DNA of 64,000 bases, taken from the NCBI GenBank assembly GCA_003194525.1, contig NBIV01000045.1, forward strand, positions 124,001 through 188,000. Direction: 5' to 3'. The notes under the pieces were generated by a model, which did not search any database, was not told the origin of the DNA, and saw only the letters and a program-made list of their open reading frames with translations. Shown one piece after another: positions 42,891 through 53,532 of this stretch; position 1 is the first letter of the stretch; each line of letters begins with the position of its first letter. Source of the DNA: Gracilariopsis chorda (lineage: Eukaryota; Rhodophyta; Florideophyceae; Gracilariales; Gracilariaceae). The translations under genes were made by a program, and so were the position numbers.

Positions 42891-43970
42891 ATGGAGGGAA
42901 ATACTGCGCTGTCTTTAACGCAATTGCTGCAGCGGCAGCAGATGGAAGTGAAAAACTTATCTGCGTCTTGTATGAAGGTGGGTGTGGAGTTTTATGAGCT
43001 TTCGCTGGTTAATCTCACTAACTTGGATCGCACCAGAAAGGCAAAAGTTGATAAACGCCTCAAAGAAGTAGAAGAAGAGCGACTTGGCATTATGGCGCTG
43101 GTAGAAACGATGGAGAAGCGCATCCAGTGCTTTCTTCTTTCAAGGGAAGAGAGTCTACTCTACGGCTATCAAAGATTCGTTCCAGTTCCTTGGCAAAATC
43201 AAAGCGCTGTTGGAGGCATACGAGGTGCCGTAGTTCCGACGGTACTCAGCGCTGCCAGCAACTCTAAACCAATTCGATCGCCAATGGGCAGAGAGTAAAC
43301 TTGTTAGTCTCAGCTGGCAGGAGCTGCACGCGAAAGTTCTTCACCACTTCCAGTCTCCCTCGATCCGAGACAAGCTGGTTCGTGACCTCATAAACATTGC
43401 CCAGAAGCTTTCAGAGTCCGTGCGGGAATGTAGTGACAGGTTCACGAGCGTCGTGGCCCGAACTGGTCGTCGCGAGACGACGAGTCGCTAGTCGCAGTTT
43501 ACATCCACGGTCTGGACGCTGAATTGAAATACTTCGTCAATCCCACCCGTGCGACCATTTTGAAAATGTGGAACCAAACGAGCGAAGGGTATCCTCCAGT
43601 GTCAATCTCAAGTAAGATCTCCAGGGCGACCACGTTAGACTCATCTCGTTCGTCGAGGCGCAAGACGGAACAGACCGACAAGAAGGAGTTGACGGGTAGC
43701 CACAGCAACAAAAAGTCGCGGAACAAACATGGCACCTTGAAGAACCCCCTGTCCGAAAAGGGTCACTCGAACACAGATGACTCGGACCAGAGGAAAGGAA
43801 AATCGCTGGACGCCGCGACGACTGAGCAACGCCGGAAGGAGAAGAAATGCTTCGAATGCAGAAAGCCGTGGAAGCCGGGACAGAAGTGCGAAGATGGCGA
43901 CAAGGATGGAGCCTCAGGCTGCAAACCTCCAGTGAAAGGATATCTGTGGGTCCTACAACAACCACTGTGA
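42891..43970 (+). pseudogene. Gag of retrotransposon 2
   Basis: The ATG at 42891 opens a 135-codon frame with a helical, charged first third (coiled-coil-like KRLKEVEEERLGIMALVETM). A shift leads to QFDRQWAESKLVSLSWQELH and SESVRECSDRFTSVVARTGR, matching the gypsy capsid pattern. Another shift opens 43524-43970, which continues with FVNPTRATILKMWNQTSEGY, a basic stretch, and CFECRKPWKPGQKCE, a reduced zinc-knuckle-like motif without the usual histidine. Confidence 0.6.
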
Positions 43971-43983
43971 CGCGGGGCAGCCA

Positions 43984-44720
43984 TTGGATGCCGATGCGGA
44001 CTTCATGGCGCTATTTGGAAACGATGATCACAATATGGGCGCCAGGCTCCTCTCGGACGTCGCAGAAAGCGATAGAACGAGGAAAACTACCCTAAAAGCC
44101 CTCTTCGTGGCCCCGGAAGACGCCACAGAGCTTCTTACACACCTGTTCAGATCAATCGTGTTGAAGGATGGGACATGGTAGAATAAGGGGCCACTTCTAC
44201 TTTCATATCATCTTATTTCGCACTGGAGCTCGGCATTCCAGTTCAGGAAGTCTCAGGCAGCATACGAGACGGCCCTGACAAGGTGATAGCAGACTGGAAG
44301 GGTCTAGCTAAGGTCACGGTCAGCTATGGCACTCGCTCGACGCAGCTGACGGCCGAACTCATGCAGATGCCACCAAAGAGACATACGATCATCGTGTTGC
44401 CGCACATTCCGGTGTTTGGATACTCTGTTGAAGGAGTACCTTCAGCAGTCGAGACTCCAGGTGATGAAAATCAAGTCACCCCAGATCCCTTGCCGGGGAA
44501 GACCGGTACCGTGTTCGAAGTACCCGGGAGGCCAGAAGGAATCTCGAATGGTGTCACGAGTGCCCTTGAAAGCAAACTGGCAAGCCCTCTTTCAGCTCGT
44601 TGCAGGCATCCGTTGGCAATCCCGCGCGCACAGCCTTCATCAAGCGCGCCGATTTGGAGCCGGGTGAACTTCGTGTCTCGAAAGAATGAAGCTCGTGTCA
44701 GTGCTGAGATCAACAGATGA
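43984..44720 (+). pseudogene. Protease region of retrotransposon 2, active site lost
   Basis: At 44176-44230 the frame reads V-E-stop-GATSTFIS where the family has DSGATxxFIS, so the catalytic Asp is Glu and the next codon is TAA. The following 44283-44720 frame continues with VIADWKGLAKVTVSYGTR and an acidic Pro-rich linker towards RT. The aspartic protease would mature the polyprotein. Confidence 0.5.
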
Positions 44721-46388
44721 TTGTCAACGATGGTTATAGAAGTCGCGCCTCACGACTGCGCCAAGGCTTTTCCTATCCGTAGCGTCCCGAAGAAGGACGG
44801 AAATGGAAACAAGATTGATGTCTGTCCATGTATCGACCTGAGGCGACTCAAGTCCTTGCTCTCGGATTCAGACTATCCGCTCCCACGCGTTCAGGAGATA
44901 TTGGACGCTGTAGGATCGGTGTCAGGGCCTGAAGCCGCGTTTACGACTGTTGACATAAGAGACGGCTCCTTCCGTTTTCCCTTTCCTGAAGAGGACAGGA
45001 AGTGGGTGGCGCTTCGCTGGAAGGGCACACACTATGGCATGTGCGCCGCACTGTTCGGACTCAAAACCATGTCTGCTAAGTTCCAACAACTCAGGGACCA
45101 GATATTCTGTTGTGCAATGCCCCAAAGGGGAAGAAAACCAAAAGACGTTTGGGATCTTCCTCTCACGAGGTGAACCCAGTTGGGTAGATCCCTCCCAGGG
45201 GTGTCACGGCGAAGCCGGTTTGTAAGACCAGGGACACCTTTCGCGACTTGCGCAGGGAGATTAAGGCGAAGAATCGGTATCCGCGTGAGCGGAGCGTGAT
45301 CCTCAGTAGAGGTATGTTTCCACGTGAGTGGGGAAGTGTGAGATGGTGCACACAGGAGGGTTACGGGTAGCGGGATGTGCTACCCTGAAAGGGGGAAAGG
45401 AGGAGAGTGAAGGGAAAGAAGGAAGAGTGGGCGAGGGTGAGTCGCGAGAGCGACGAACAAATACGGCAATGCCGGTGGACAAGACTCCCTATACATGGTG
45501 AAACACCAATGTGATTGGAACAATTATACTCCCAAGGATGGGCCTCTTTAGATGTGCAAGGGGGTTAGATGTCCCGTGGTTTACGGCGTTTCCCTCCAAG
45601 GAGGAGTAGAGCACGCGCGCAAGCGGTAACAACTAGAGCCAGTTCCCCAGGTTGGGGTCCCTTGTTGGGGAAGGTTTACTGGTGCGATGGCAGTGCGCCG
45701 TCGCACTAAGTACTAGCTTCCCAGAAATTGTTGTGAAAATAATAAATAAAATCAACTAAAATACTCCACATTTCGTGGCAACATCCACTACTGTGGCCAA
45801 CCGCCAATTGACCCAAAACCGTGTCCCACGTGTCCATATCCACCATAGTGGGGCGTAGTTCATATACACACTACACAACCGATAATATCGGGAAAACGAT
45901 CAAGTACCAGGAATCCCTCCTTGAGGGCGTTGCACTTCATATTCTACGACATACCATATGTCGCTGTTTACATTGACGAAATTATCGTCTTCTCCTCCAA
46001 CAAAGCAGAGCACACGGAGCACGTCGAGCACGTCATGGACATATTGAAAAACTGGAACATTCCTCTTAGAGTAGACAAGTGTCGGTTGAGTCGACGGGAA
46101 GTGCGACTGCTAGGCTTTATCGTCACTGGTGAAGGTATTCAGAAAGACCGAGCCAAGGTTGAAGCCATCTCAAACTGGGAACGACCATTGAGAGTGAGAA
46201 TGTTGCTAAGCTTCCTGGGTGCAGCCAACTACTATGGTCAGTTCATCCCAAGGTTCTCGCACATTTCCAAACCCCTCGACGTCCGTAGAAAGGGTAAGGG
46301 TCCACTGCAGTGGATCACGGAAATGAGCGAAGCTTTCGAAGAAATCAAGAAGAGAATGGCAGTGGATGTTACTCTCGCATACCCATAA
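44721..46388 (+). pseudogene. Reverse transcriptase of retrotransposon 2, split by a solo LTR
   Basis: 44721-45107 carries RSVPKKDG, CIDLRRLKSLLSDSDYPLPR and FTTVDIRDGSFRFPFPEEDR, ending KFQQLRDQIF. The solo LTR then intervenes. At 45945 the frame resumes with YDIPYVAVYIDEIIVFSSNK and runs on with LLGFIVTGEGIQKDRAKVEA and FLGAANYYGQFIPRFSHISK. Without the LTR and one TATTC the two halves join F-Y in frame. The active site is YIDE (45969-45980) where the family has YxDD, so the second Asp is Glu. A TAA at 46386-46388 ends the frame before RNase H. Confidence 0.75.
45108..45939. mobile_element. Solo LTR, copy C (832 bp, TSD TATTC), inside reverse transcriptase
   Basis: It starts TGTTGTGCAATGCCC and ends GGGCGTTGCACTTCA, with TATTC at 45103-45107 and 45940-45944. 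It is nearly the same as copy A. Removal of the element plus one TATTC gives an uninterrupted RT palm, which fixes both ends independently of the terminal motifs. Confidence 0.88.
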
Positions 46389-46755
46389 GATAACAAGGAA
46401 TACTTGGTTGGCACCGATGCTTCAGATTTTGGACTTTGAGCGTGGAGCGGACAGAAGCCGAACGGAAAAGATCTCCGTTTTATATCTTTCGCGTTGCGAT
46501 CTGTCACATTCGGAAACAAACTACGATGCGACAAAGAAAGAACTGCTTGCCATAGTATGGGCGTTGGATAATTTCCGGTGCTACCTGCTCGGAAAGGGAT
46601 TCCTCCTGTACACCGACCACCGCGTGCTTACATTCCTTCACACTCAGCGCACAGTGAACTCGATGATTGCACGATGGTTTGACCGCATAAAATCGAATTT
46701 AACTTCCGCGTCGTGCACCTACCAGGTCCTCGCAATCATCTGGCAGACGCTTTGA
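46389..46755 (+). pseudogene. RNase H of retrotransposon 2
   Basis: After a stop and shift the frame gives SRCDLSHSETNYDATKKELL, AIVWALDNFRCYLLG and YTDHRVLTFLHTQRTVNSMI, the gypsy RNase H with its conserved Glu (KEL) and Asp (TDH). A typical end (HLADALSR) is replaced by shifted sequence at about 46735. Confidence 0.65.
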
Positions 46756-48082
46756 GGTGGAAGATGACGATCGCTACCCCTGCAAGCCTCACTGTCTCGC
46801 AGCTTGTACGAAATAAGACTGCGCTGGAGGCTGAGAGGGATAGAAGCTAATTGGTTGAGCGTGCCCATGGATTCGGACATTTTGGCGAAGGTTAAGTATT
46901 TAAAAAGCTTTGGCATGATGGATGTTGGTGGGACATAATCAGAAATGACATTCGGAAGGAAACTGGTTCTTGCATACCTTGTTTGCGCAATATTGTTCAG
47001 AAGCGCGTGTTCCACCCACTGACGTCTTTTGTCGCAGAACTGCCCTGAGATCACCTCTCGGTGGATCTGATAACATTGCTACCCGTCTCGGATAATGGTC
47101 ACAACAACCTACTGATAACTGTTTGTCTTATGACGAAATTTTCAACTTTGCGCCCTCTCAAGAGCAAGGAAATGGAACAGGTGGCGCGAGCACTTTGGAA
47201 AGTAATGTCAATCTTTGGCGTACCCAACATAATTCAGTCGGACAATGGCTTGGAGTTTGTAAACGAGCTTTTGCAGGAACTGGTGAGGCTGAATGGAATA
47301 GATCATCGCACAGTATAATCCCAGAGCTAATGGGGCGGTTGAGAAAGAGTCAATGGAACGATCGATAATATGCTTCTTAAGGAGCTAGACGGAACTACAC
47401 ACCGATGGGAGTATTTCGTCCCCTACGTTCAGCTGGCGTACAACTGCAAAATTGCCGCACCGACAAGTTCGACGCCATTCTCGTTGATGTTCGGAAGAAC
47501 ATGAATGGATTCAGAAGATTCGGAAAAACGGATATAGCATCCCCACTGAACTTGGAATAATGGAAGAAAGATCAAGAAAACGTGACTGAGAATGTATTTC
47601 CAGCAGTAACGGAAAGAGTGAAGCAGATCAGGAAAAAAGATGCGCGATACTTAGCCATTGGACGTCGTATGGTCAGCTCGGACACGTTTCCTCCAGGTTG
47701 TCGTGTAATGATGCGCGATGCTACTCAGGACTCCAAGTGGGATGCACGCTTTGAGGGACCATTCGCTGTGGTGCGCAAGAATGGAGGAGGCGCTTACGTT
47801 CTACAAGACGAACTTGGAACGCTAAAAAGGACTGTGCTTCCCGATCATTTGAGGTTGGTCATGCACAATGGAGACGAGGTCGCAATCGAGGAAAGGTCCC
47901 ACGCTGTGAGGAAGATTAACACCCATCGCGCAGAAAAGAATGGGAAAATGAGTTACTTTGTCCTTTGGAAGGATACGCACATTGAACCTGGACGGGAACC
48001 TATGGAGAATTATAACGATACTGACATCATTCGTAAGTATTGGAAGTCGATCCGCCCCTCTCGTGTGTCCAAACGCAAGTAG
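46756..48082 (+). pseudogene. Integrase with chromodomain, retrotransposon 2
   Basis: A zinc-binding end (AHGFGHFGEG and SCIPCLRNIVQK, giving H-H-C-C) precedes the catalytic core at 47055-47318: VDLITLLP with the first Asp and QSDNGLEFVNELLQELVRLN with the second. After a shift ANGAVEK (near 47325) supplies the Glu. From 47582 the C-terminal part has FPPGCRVMMRDATQDSKWDA and RFEGPFAVVRKNGGGAYVL, then AVRKINTHRAEKNGKMSYFV and LWKDTHIEPGREPMENY, a chromodomain that ends near SKRK. The last 167 codons are unbroken, the best-kept piece of the element. Confidence 0.7.
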
Positions 48083-48106
48083 CGGGACTGACCTGGAGAG
48101 TGGTGA

Positions 48107-48485
48107 TGTCGTGTCGAACGCCGTGGCCACCTCATTGTCAGTCCAAACGGACGTGTGGATGTCGTTTTGAACGCCCTAGACACCTCATTGTCAGTCATAC
48201 GGACGTAGCTGGAGTCCGAAATGATATGCTTGACTGACAATGGATTGAAGTACGTGTTCTAGATCATGTCCTCTACTGACAACGGCTAGGATTACATGGT
48301 TCTCAGTTTCAGTACGGATACTCCACTAGTTAGGCAAGTGCAGGCCACGCTGTGTTTGGCACCCTGCACCACCGTCAGCAGTACGTAAAGGCTGACGGAT
48401 GGTGCGGCCAGTAAACTCGAAAAGACCAGCAGGTGTCTGATTGAACTCCTCTCTTGCCTTAATCGCTCTACTACGAGCTACCACA
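48107..48485 (+). repeat. 3' LTR of retrotransposon 2 (379 bp)
   Basis: It starts TGTCGTGTCGAACGCC and ends CGAGCTACCACA. It is preceded by a short purine-rich GGAGAGTGGTGA that could be the polypurine tract. Confidence 0.85.
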
Positions 48486-48490
48486 CAGTG

Positions 48491-50090
48491 TTTGATAAGT
48501 GTCGAAGTTTGGCATTGCTCATGTGGCGACGACGCTACAACGAAATTCGAAGTGAAAATGGAAAATTGAAAACTTGTCATTAGAAGATTTAAGCAGCACA
48601 AATTCTCGCGGCACAAGTCGTAGCCACGAGTGACAGGAACACTACGAGATTTTGCCGAACAAAACATTCAACTCGCACCTTGCACCTTACACAAACCAAA
48701 TTATGGTATGGTTCGTAGCATACACACCAAGTGGTTGTTCACAGTCTACACAAGTTGGAAAAAGAGCCAAGATTCCATTTTATTCCAACTTGACGGTCCG
48801 TTAAAAAACAATGAAGTTGATGTGCTTATTTCCGTTGGTTGGGCACAGAATATTGTTCCTATTATCTTTACTGCGGAGCTAAACCATTATTGTTGCTAGC
48901 AATTTGGCACGAACTGCAAGTCACGAATTATAAAATTTAAAATTTAGAACTTATTTGTTACCTCACTTAAATTTGCGCTTTCAGTCTAGACCCGTTCTTA
49001 TATGAGCAGTGCCAACATGACTTGGTTTTTTCCGGAACAATCATAGCAGATTGTCTGCGAATGTTGGTTGAAATCTGCCTCATACATACTACTATGAACG
49101 TAATACAGCCTGCCGTATTGTCTTACATCAACAAGTTCCTGCACGAACATGGTTAAAAAAAGTTTTTCTATTTGGTATGAATATAACACAGAAGAAGAAT
49201 TACAAGCTGAATAACGCGTAATGGCAGTGATTGACTTGTAGCGTTTACGTTCCCAAAAAGTGGCCAGCCTGTAGAGTGGTAATAGAATTTTCAACGCCGC
49301 AAAAACACCTGTTGTAAATGAGCGTCACCTGACCCTCTCGTCTATCTAGAAATGCTCAAGCATCATTAAATATCTCCTTGTTACAATTGGTAGCCATTTT
49401 ACCGATACTCGCTACTCGTATTTCAAACGGTGCTACCAAAAAGAACAATATGCGCTCCTGATCATCATTGTTCTGTTACTGTACGTTTTCCATTCTATTA
49501 CGTCATATTAAAGAGCTTTTTCACTTAAAAGTCCTAAGTTGCAGACAGGATATTGCCGTCCACAATCATCTCCGAGTTTCTAAAATCAACCTATCGATAA
49601 TTGTAAAAGGACATATCCGGTTTCTGTTTCTCGATGTGTTCCTACACGCATTGCGGAGCAATATCTATAGGCGGGAGATTGTCTCAAGGAGTTCGCAGCC
49701 TTGCACTTTTGCAAAGTAGGCACAGCAACAATTGTGTCTGTACCACACGGTCTTCGTGTGTTAAATCGATGTTTAGTGTAATTTATTGTGGACAATACCA
49801 GTATCTTGGTATATGAACCAAAATCCTTTGATGATGGGACATAGTTGTGTTTAATCCATGGTGGAAGGTTTGCCTTTTGTTGTGCTAGTCACACTGAAGA
49901 CCAGCTGTGATGAACGAACACATATTACAAGTTTGAGGACCCTGACAGGTATAAATTAGATGGTTTTCGTATATAAGTGATGCGGCGTTTGGTCATCATC
50001 CCAACATAGTAAGCGTAACCCAAGTTACACTCAACTTTCGAATAGTTCTTGAAGACAGATTATTCGGCTCTGACGTAGTACCCTGCATGA
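48491..50090. other. Long stretch without a called gene
   Basis: Frames of up to 98 codons occur on both strands (for example 48630-48899 + and 48998-49294 -), but none has a recognisable motif. AT content is high near 48900-49000. Confidence 0.35.
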
Positions 50091-53000
50091 GTGATTGTCT
50101 CACTGAGAAGGCTCACCGTGTGCAGTTGCGTAGAGTCATCCACTCGGATCGCCCACAACCTTCTGGTTCTTTCACGTATAGTAGTTTTCTTTTGTTTTTA
50201 TCCCTGTGTGCAGGTTAGAACACCAGCCCAGTTTTGGGTTTGCTACCGACATTGTTATTTTCTTATTTTTGCTTGCCGTGTGGCGCTTCTACTCCCCTCT
50301 CTTGTCACCCTTTCCGTGGGGTCTATTCCTGCTTTCCGCAGGACCCACCGCATTTTTTTCCGTTCTTCTCTTCTCCATTTTCGCCAAGTTCTACTGTGGG
50401 CAGGGTGTTTCACGCCGATTGCGTGCCAATTCTTCCAAACACCATCCGAAATACCTGCGGCTTTACACCCGTGCCTTAGGTATACGAAGGGCTCCTCCAC
50501 TCACCTCACCTCTCTAGGGAGCAAGGATTCAACCACGTTGAGTGCAGTTCCCAACCTGGGACTTTGCTCTACACGAGGTTGCTTCCAGCTATATGGACGG
50601 AATTGTTACCGAAAATTTTACCAGTGGGTTGACTCAGTGCATGGTTTGGTGTACGCTGTGTTTCGGCTGACACAGAGTCCGAAGGGCTCTCTGTGGAACA
50701 AGGTGAAAGGTACAATCCGGTATGTCCGGCAGAAAGCCAAAATAGACCCGAGGGAAACGGTGTTGCTTATTCATCTAGCACGGCAAACCCCAATACTGAG
50801 TCAGATGACTATCTGGTTCAGTAATATAAAAGATCCAAAATTGTAACAACAGTTCACACTGGGCGAACCGACGGGTAGGAGAGATCAGAAGTTCTGGTTG
50901 ATAATGTGCGGATAAATATACCGAAACCAGACGTGGTGAACCCTCAAGAGGAGTTGGCCACTTCGCACAGGCGATAAACTTATAGCGGAGTCACAGCTTA
51001 ACTTTAGTTCAGAGTCAAGTGCCAGGGCCGTGATCCTCTAGGTGCTATGGTTCATAATAAAACTAATAGTACTACCGTAATGTGCCACATATGTGGTTCA
51101 CACGTTTGCGTCACTGAGCCGACCACGGCGCAACACAACACGTGTGAATCATGCAAGCCATAAATAACGTCTGTACGCTTACTATGCGTCCATCTATTTC
51201 AGATATCATAGAAGTCACCCGCGAAGGTTTCAAAAATACCAAAAAAGATTCATATCGAATTTCAGCCAAAAATTTCCAACGGTCCACTCATTCCTGAATT
51301 GAACCAGTGCCCTGTTGGAACTCAATCATTCGTGATCCACCTTTTTTAGAAGGTATGCCCATACGAGTTGATCTACACATACGACTCCTTAGACCAGGAA
51401 ACATTGCAACGAAAGCGAGCGCCCTGCAGGCGAGATAGGGTATAAAGATTCCAGCTTCTCAAGAGAGATACCGCCGTTTCTCCGATTCAACGCATAAAGT
51501 GACAAACTAAAACCGACAATATCGAATCTGATACTTCATCTTCACCAGTGAACCCCGACAATCCCAACCAACATAACCCCGGAGTGGGTGCTTCCCAGTC
51601 TGATAGTATTGGTCTATTGTCTTCCAGATTAAGCCGGTTTCCTACGGCTTCGTTGCCTCAGTGCAGCCCTGGGATAACCATTACGGTACACATTCGTGCG
51701 TGGCACTCCTCTCAGGGTACTCCGGTGGTCGTAAACGAACTCGGGTGGGTCCACAGAGTAGCCCTGAAAGCACGGGATCCGTTACAAAATCGTTCAGTTT
51801 ATGCTCGAACTCTTTGCGCTCACCAGACTGAAGTTTTAACCTGCCACAGAACGAGTCCTTTCCACACGACGGCGTTCTCTCTGTTGGGCTCTTTCCGCAC
51901 GTGGTCACTTGAAGCGGTTGGCGAAGAAGGATTGCGTTGCATCCTAAGCTTGTAAGGATAGATTTCGGCAGTGGAGAGAACCTGAATAGGGCCGGAGAGG
52001 AAATGACGCCATTTTCGTATAACAGTCTCGTGCGCACTCCTATCTATCACCTGATTCCCAGTGAGTACGACTTCGGCGTTTCGAGGAATCGCATCCATGG
52101 TGAAGTATCCTAAGGGGGCAATTCGGCACAGTTCGGCAAGGAACCTTTCGAAACTGCAACGCAGGTAACTATCTAGTCTGATATGCTCTCTTTAGCGATA
52201 CCAATTTTCCCTGCGAAGTTCCGGTTCATTTAACTTTTTGAAACGCAAGGGGCGTTCTGCAAGAAGATTCGATTTGAGTGCAAGCCGCGTTTCCCACACG
52301 GGTATCTGATTCCATGCACCTCTAATGAAACCGAAAGGTATCTCCTGCAAACCATCAGAGGTTTCTTTGAAGCGCTACTACCCTAGTGGGGTCAGGTTGA
52401 GGTACGCAAGGGGTATTTCTCGGAAGTTCCTTCCTGTTTAACTTTCTTTATTCCTTCATCATGGACGGTACAAAATCCGGCTATTGGTCACTCATCGCCA
52501 TAGATTGTGCCACCCCCATAAACTTTTTGTTCCTCTGGGAAGCTTATGACAATTACCGTCTTTGATTCATACGGCCGATGGTTTGGAACATCATTAAAGA
52601 GCTTGACCTATTAATCTCGTTGGGGTGCCAGGACAACGTGGATGAATTCTTATACATCTTTGACGTGACTAACCAGGTCAACTTGGAAACAGTTCCGTAG
52701 GAAAACCGTGGTCAGGGTCCAAGAAGTCCTGGCGACAAGCCACTCCGACGCCGGCATCCAAACGCTGCGGAATTTTGTTCATTACGACCCGCACATTGGT
52801 AGAACTGTGTCCTGTGTTCACTCACTCAAGCAACAGTTCTCTGGGTACAATAACAAATAACAGAGGGTCCTACACCGAGATTCGTACTTCATGGCAACTA
52901 CGGGCCATCGGTGGACGTTGATGATCCTATGATGGAGGACCAGGCCAACGAGAGACGCAGCCTTTACCATGGTCAACAAATGGAATCGTTCAATCCCGGA

Positions 53001-53276
53001 AACGCTGTAGCATTCCACCCATTGGGTGCTCCTGAAAGATGGAGATTCTTAACTCAGATGAGTGCGCTCCAATCTCTAACGAGCGTAACGCCTCCGGTTG
53101 TACGGACCATCACGTCAATGCGTTGCAATAAAACCTCCAAACACTTGGACGTCTGGTACCATCAGACATGGTGGATGTTAAGCAGTTCCTGTCCTTCGCC
53201 GAAGCGAACTATCCTCAGTCAACCAGTTACTCTGGTGCAAGCCCTTGGACGGGACAGCTTGCTTTCAGTATTTTGA
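50091..53276 (+). pseudogene. Decayed unrecognised coding region, retroelement-like
   Basis: Coding-like plus-strand segments follow each other with stops between them: 50600-50846 (WVDSVHGLVYAVFRLTQSPK, VRQKAKIDPRETVLLIHLAR), 51548-51955 (a Ser/Pro/Asn-rich start, then ITVHIRAWHSSQGTPVVVNE), 52180-52440 (FPAKFRF, ETQGAFCKKIRFECKPRF, ETERYLLQTIRGFFEALLP), 52460-52700 (MDGTKSGYWSLIAIDCATPI, NVDEFLYIFDVTNQVNLE), and 52713-53276 (SHSDAGIQTLRNFVHYDPHI, MMEDQANERRSLYHGQQMES). The total resembles a gag or an antisense-type ORF in style. I cannot assign a family, and no RT, integrase or LTR pair goes with it. Confidence 0.25.
51047..51163 (+). CDS. Possible 38-residue CxxC mini-protein
   Basis: ATG at 51047 opens 38 codons ending in TAA at 51161-51163. 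The sequence contains CHICGSHVC and, 12 residues on, CESC, so two CxxC pairs could bind one zinc. It sits inside the decayed region above and could be a leftover zinc knuckle of a gag-like protein. Chance is a serious alternative. Confidence 0.15.
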   Translation: MVHNKTNSTTVMCHICGSHVCVTEPTTAQHNTCESCKP

Positions 53277-53532
53277 CCTTCACGTACCAGCGATAGGTTT
53301 TTCGATAACTTCTGGATTAAACTGACCTTCTGGTTCTTCGTACTTCTTTTCCATGCTTTTTTGCATTCTTCAATTTATATTGTTCCTCATCATCATAAAT
53401 CATCTTTAAATTCTTAATCGAGTACAAGGAAAAGCGGGCTTCGGCTGCAGGCTGCTCTTCGCGCCGCAGCCAAAAGTTTGCATACGATATATGCACAAAT
53501 TTTGGTTTACGCATAAACTAAACTATTTCAAA
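53277..53532. other. Flank of the minus-strand Helitron
   Basis: This segment follows the helicase stop and should contain the 3' terminus of the Helitron if it is full length. I could not fix a CTRR end with its hairpin. Confidence 0.3.

Larger units (their letters stand above)
42463..48490 (+). mobile_element. Chromoviral Ty3/gypsy retrotransposon 2 with TSD CAGTG
   Basis: LTRs at 42468-42843 and 48107-48485 are flanked by CAGTG at 42463-42467 and 48486-48490. Inside, on the plus strand, are gag, protease, RT, RNase H, integrase and a chromodomain. Without the nested solo LTR it would be about 5.2 kb, a usual size for the clade. Ends are precise, but the LTRs differ at many sites and every gene is broken. 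Confidence 0.85.

Noticed and set aside
43537-43965. 142-codon minus-strand frame with many cysteines
   Set aside because: It is antisense to the gag of retrotransposon 2, which carries the expected capsid and zinc-knuckle-like motifs.
45108-45939. Group I or group II self-splicing intron, suggested by exact restoration of the RT frame and many GNRA-capped stems
   Set aside because: There is no GUGYG start, no recognisable domain V and no group I core. TG..CA ends plus different 5-bp target duplications at three sites fit a solo LTR better.
48998-49294. 98-codon minus-strand frame
   Set aside because: It looks somewhat protein-like, but I could not find a motif, partner or promoter.
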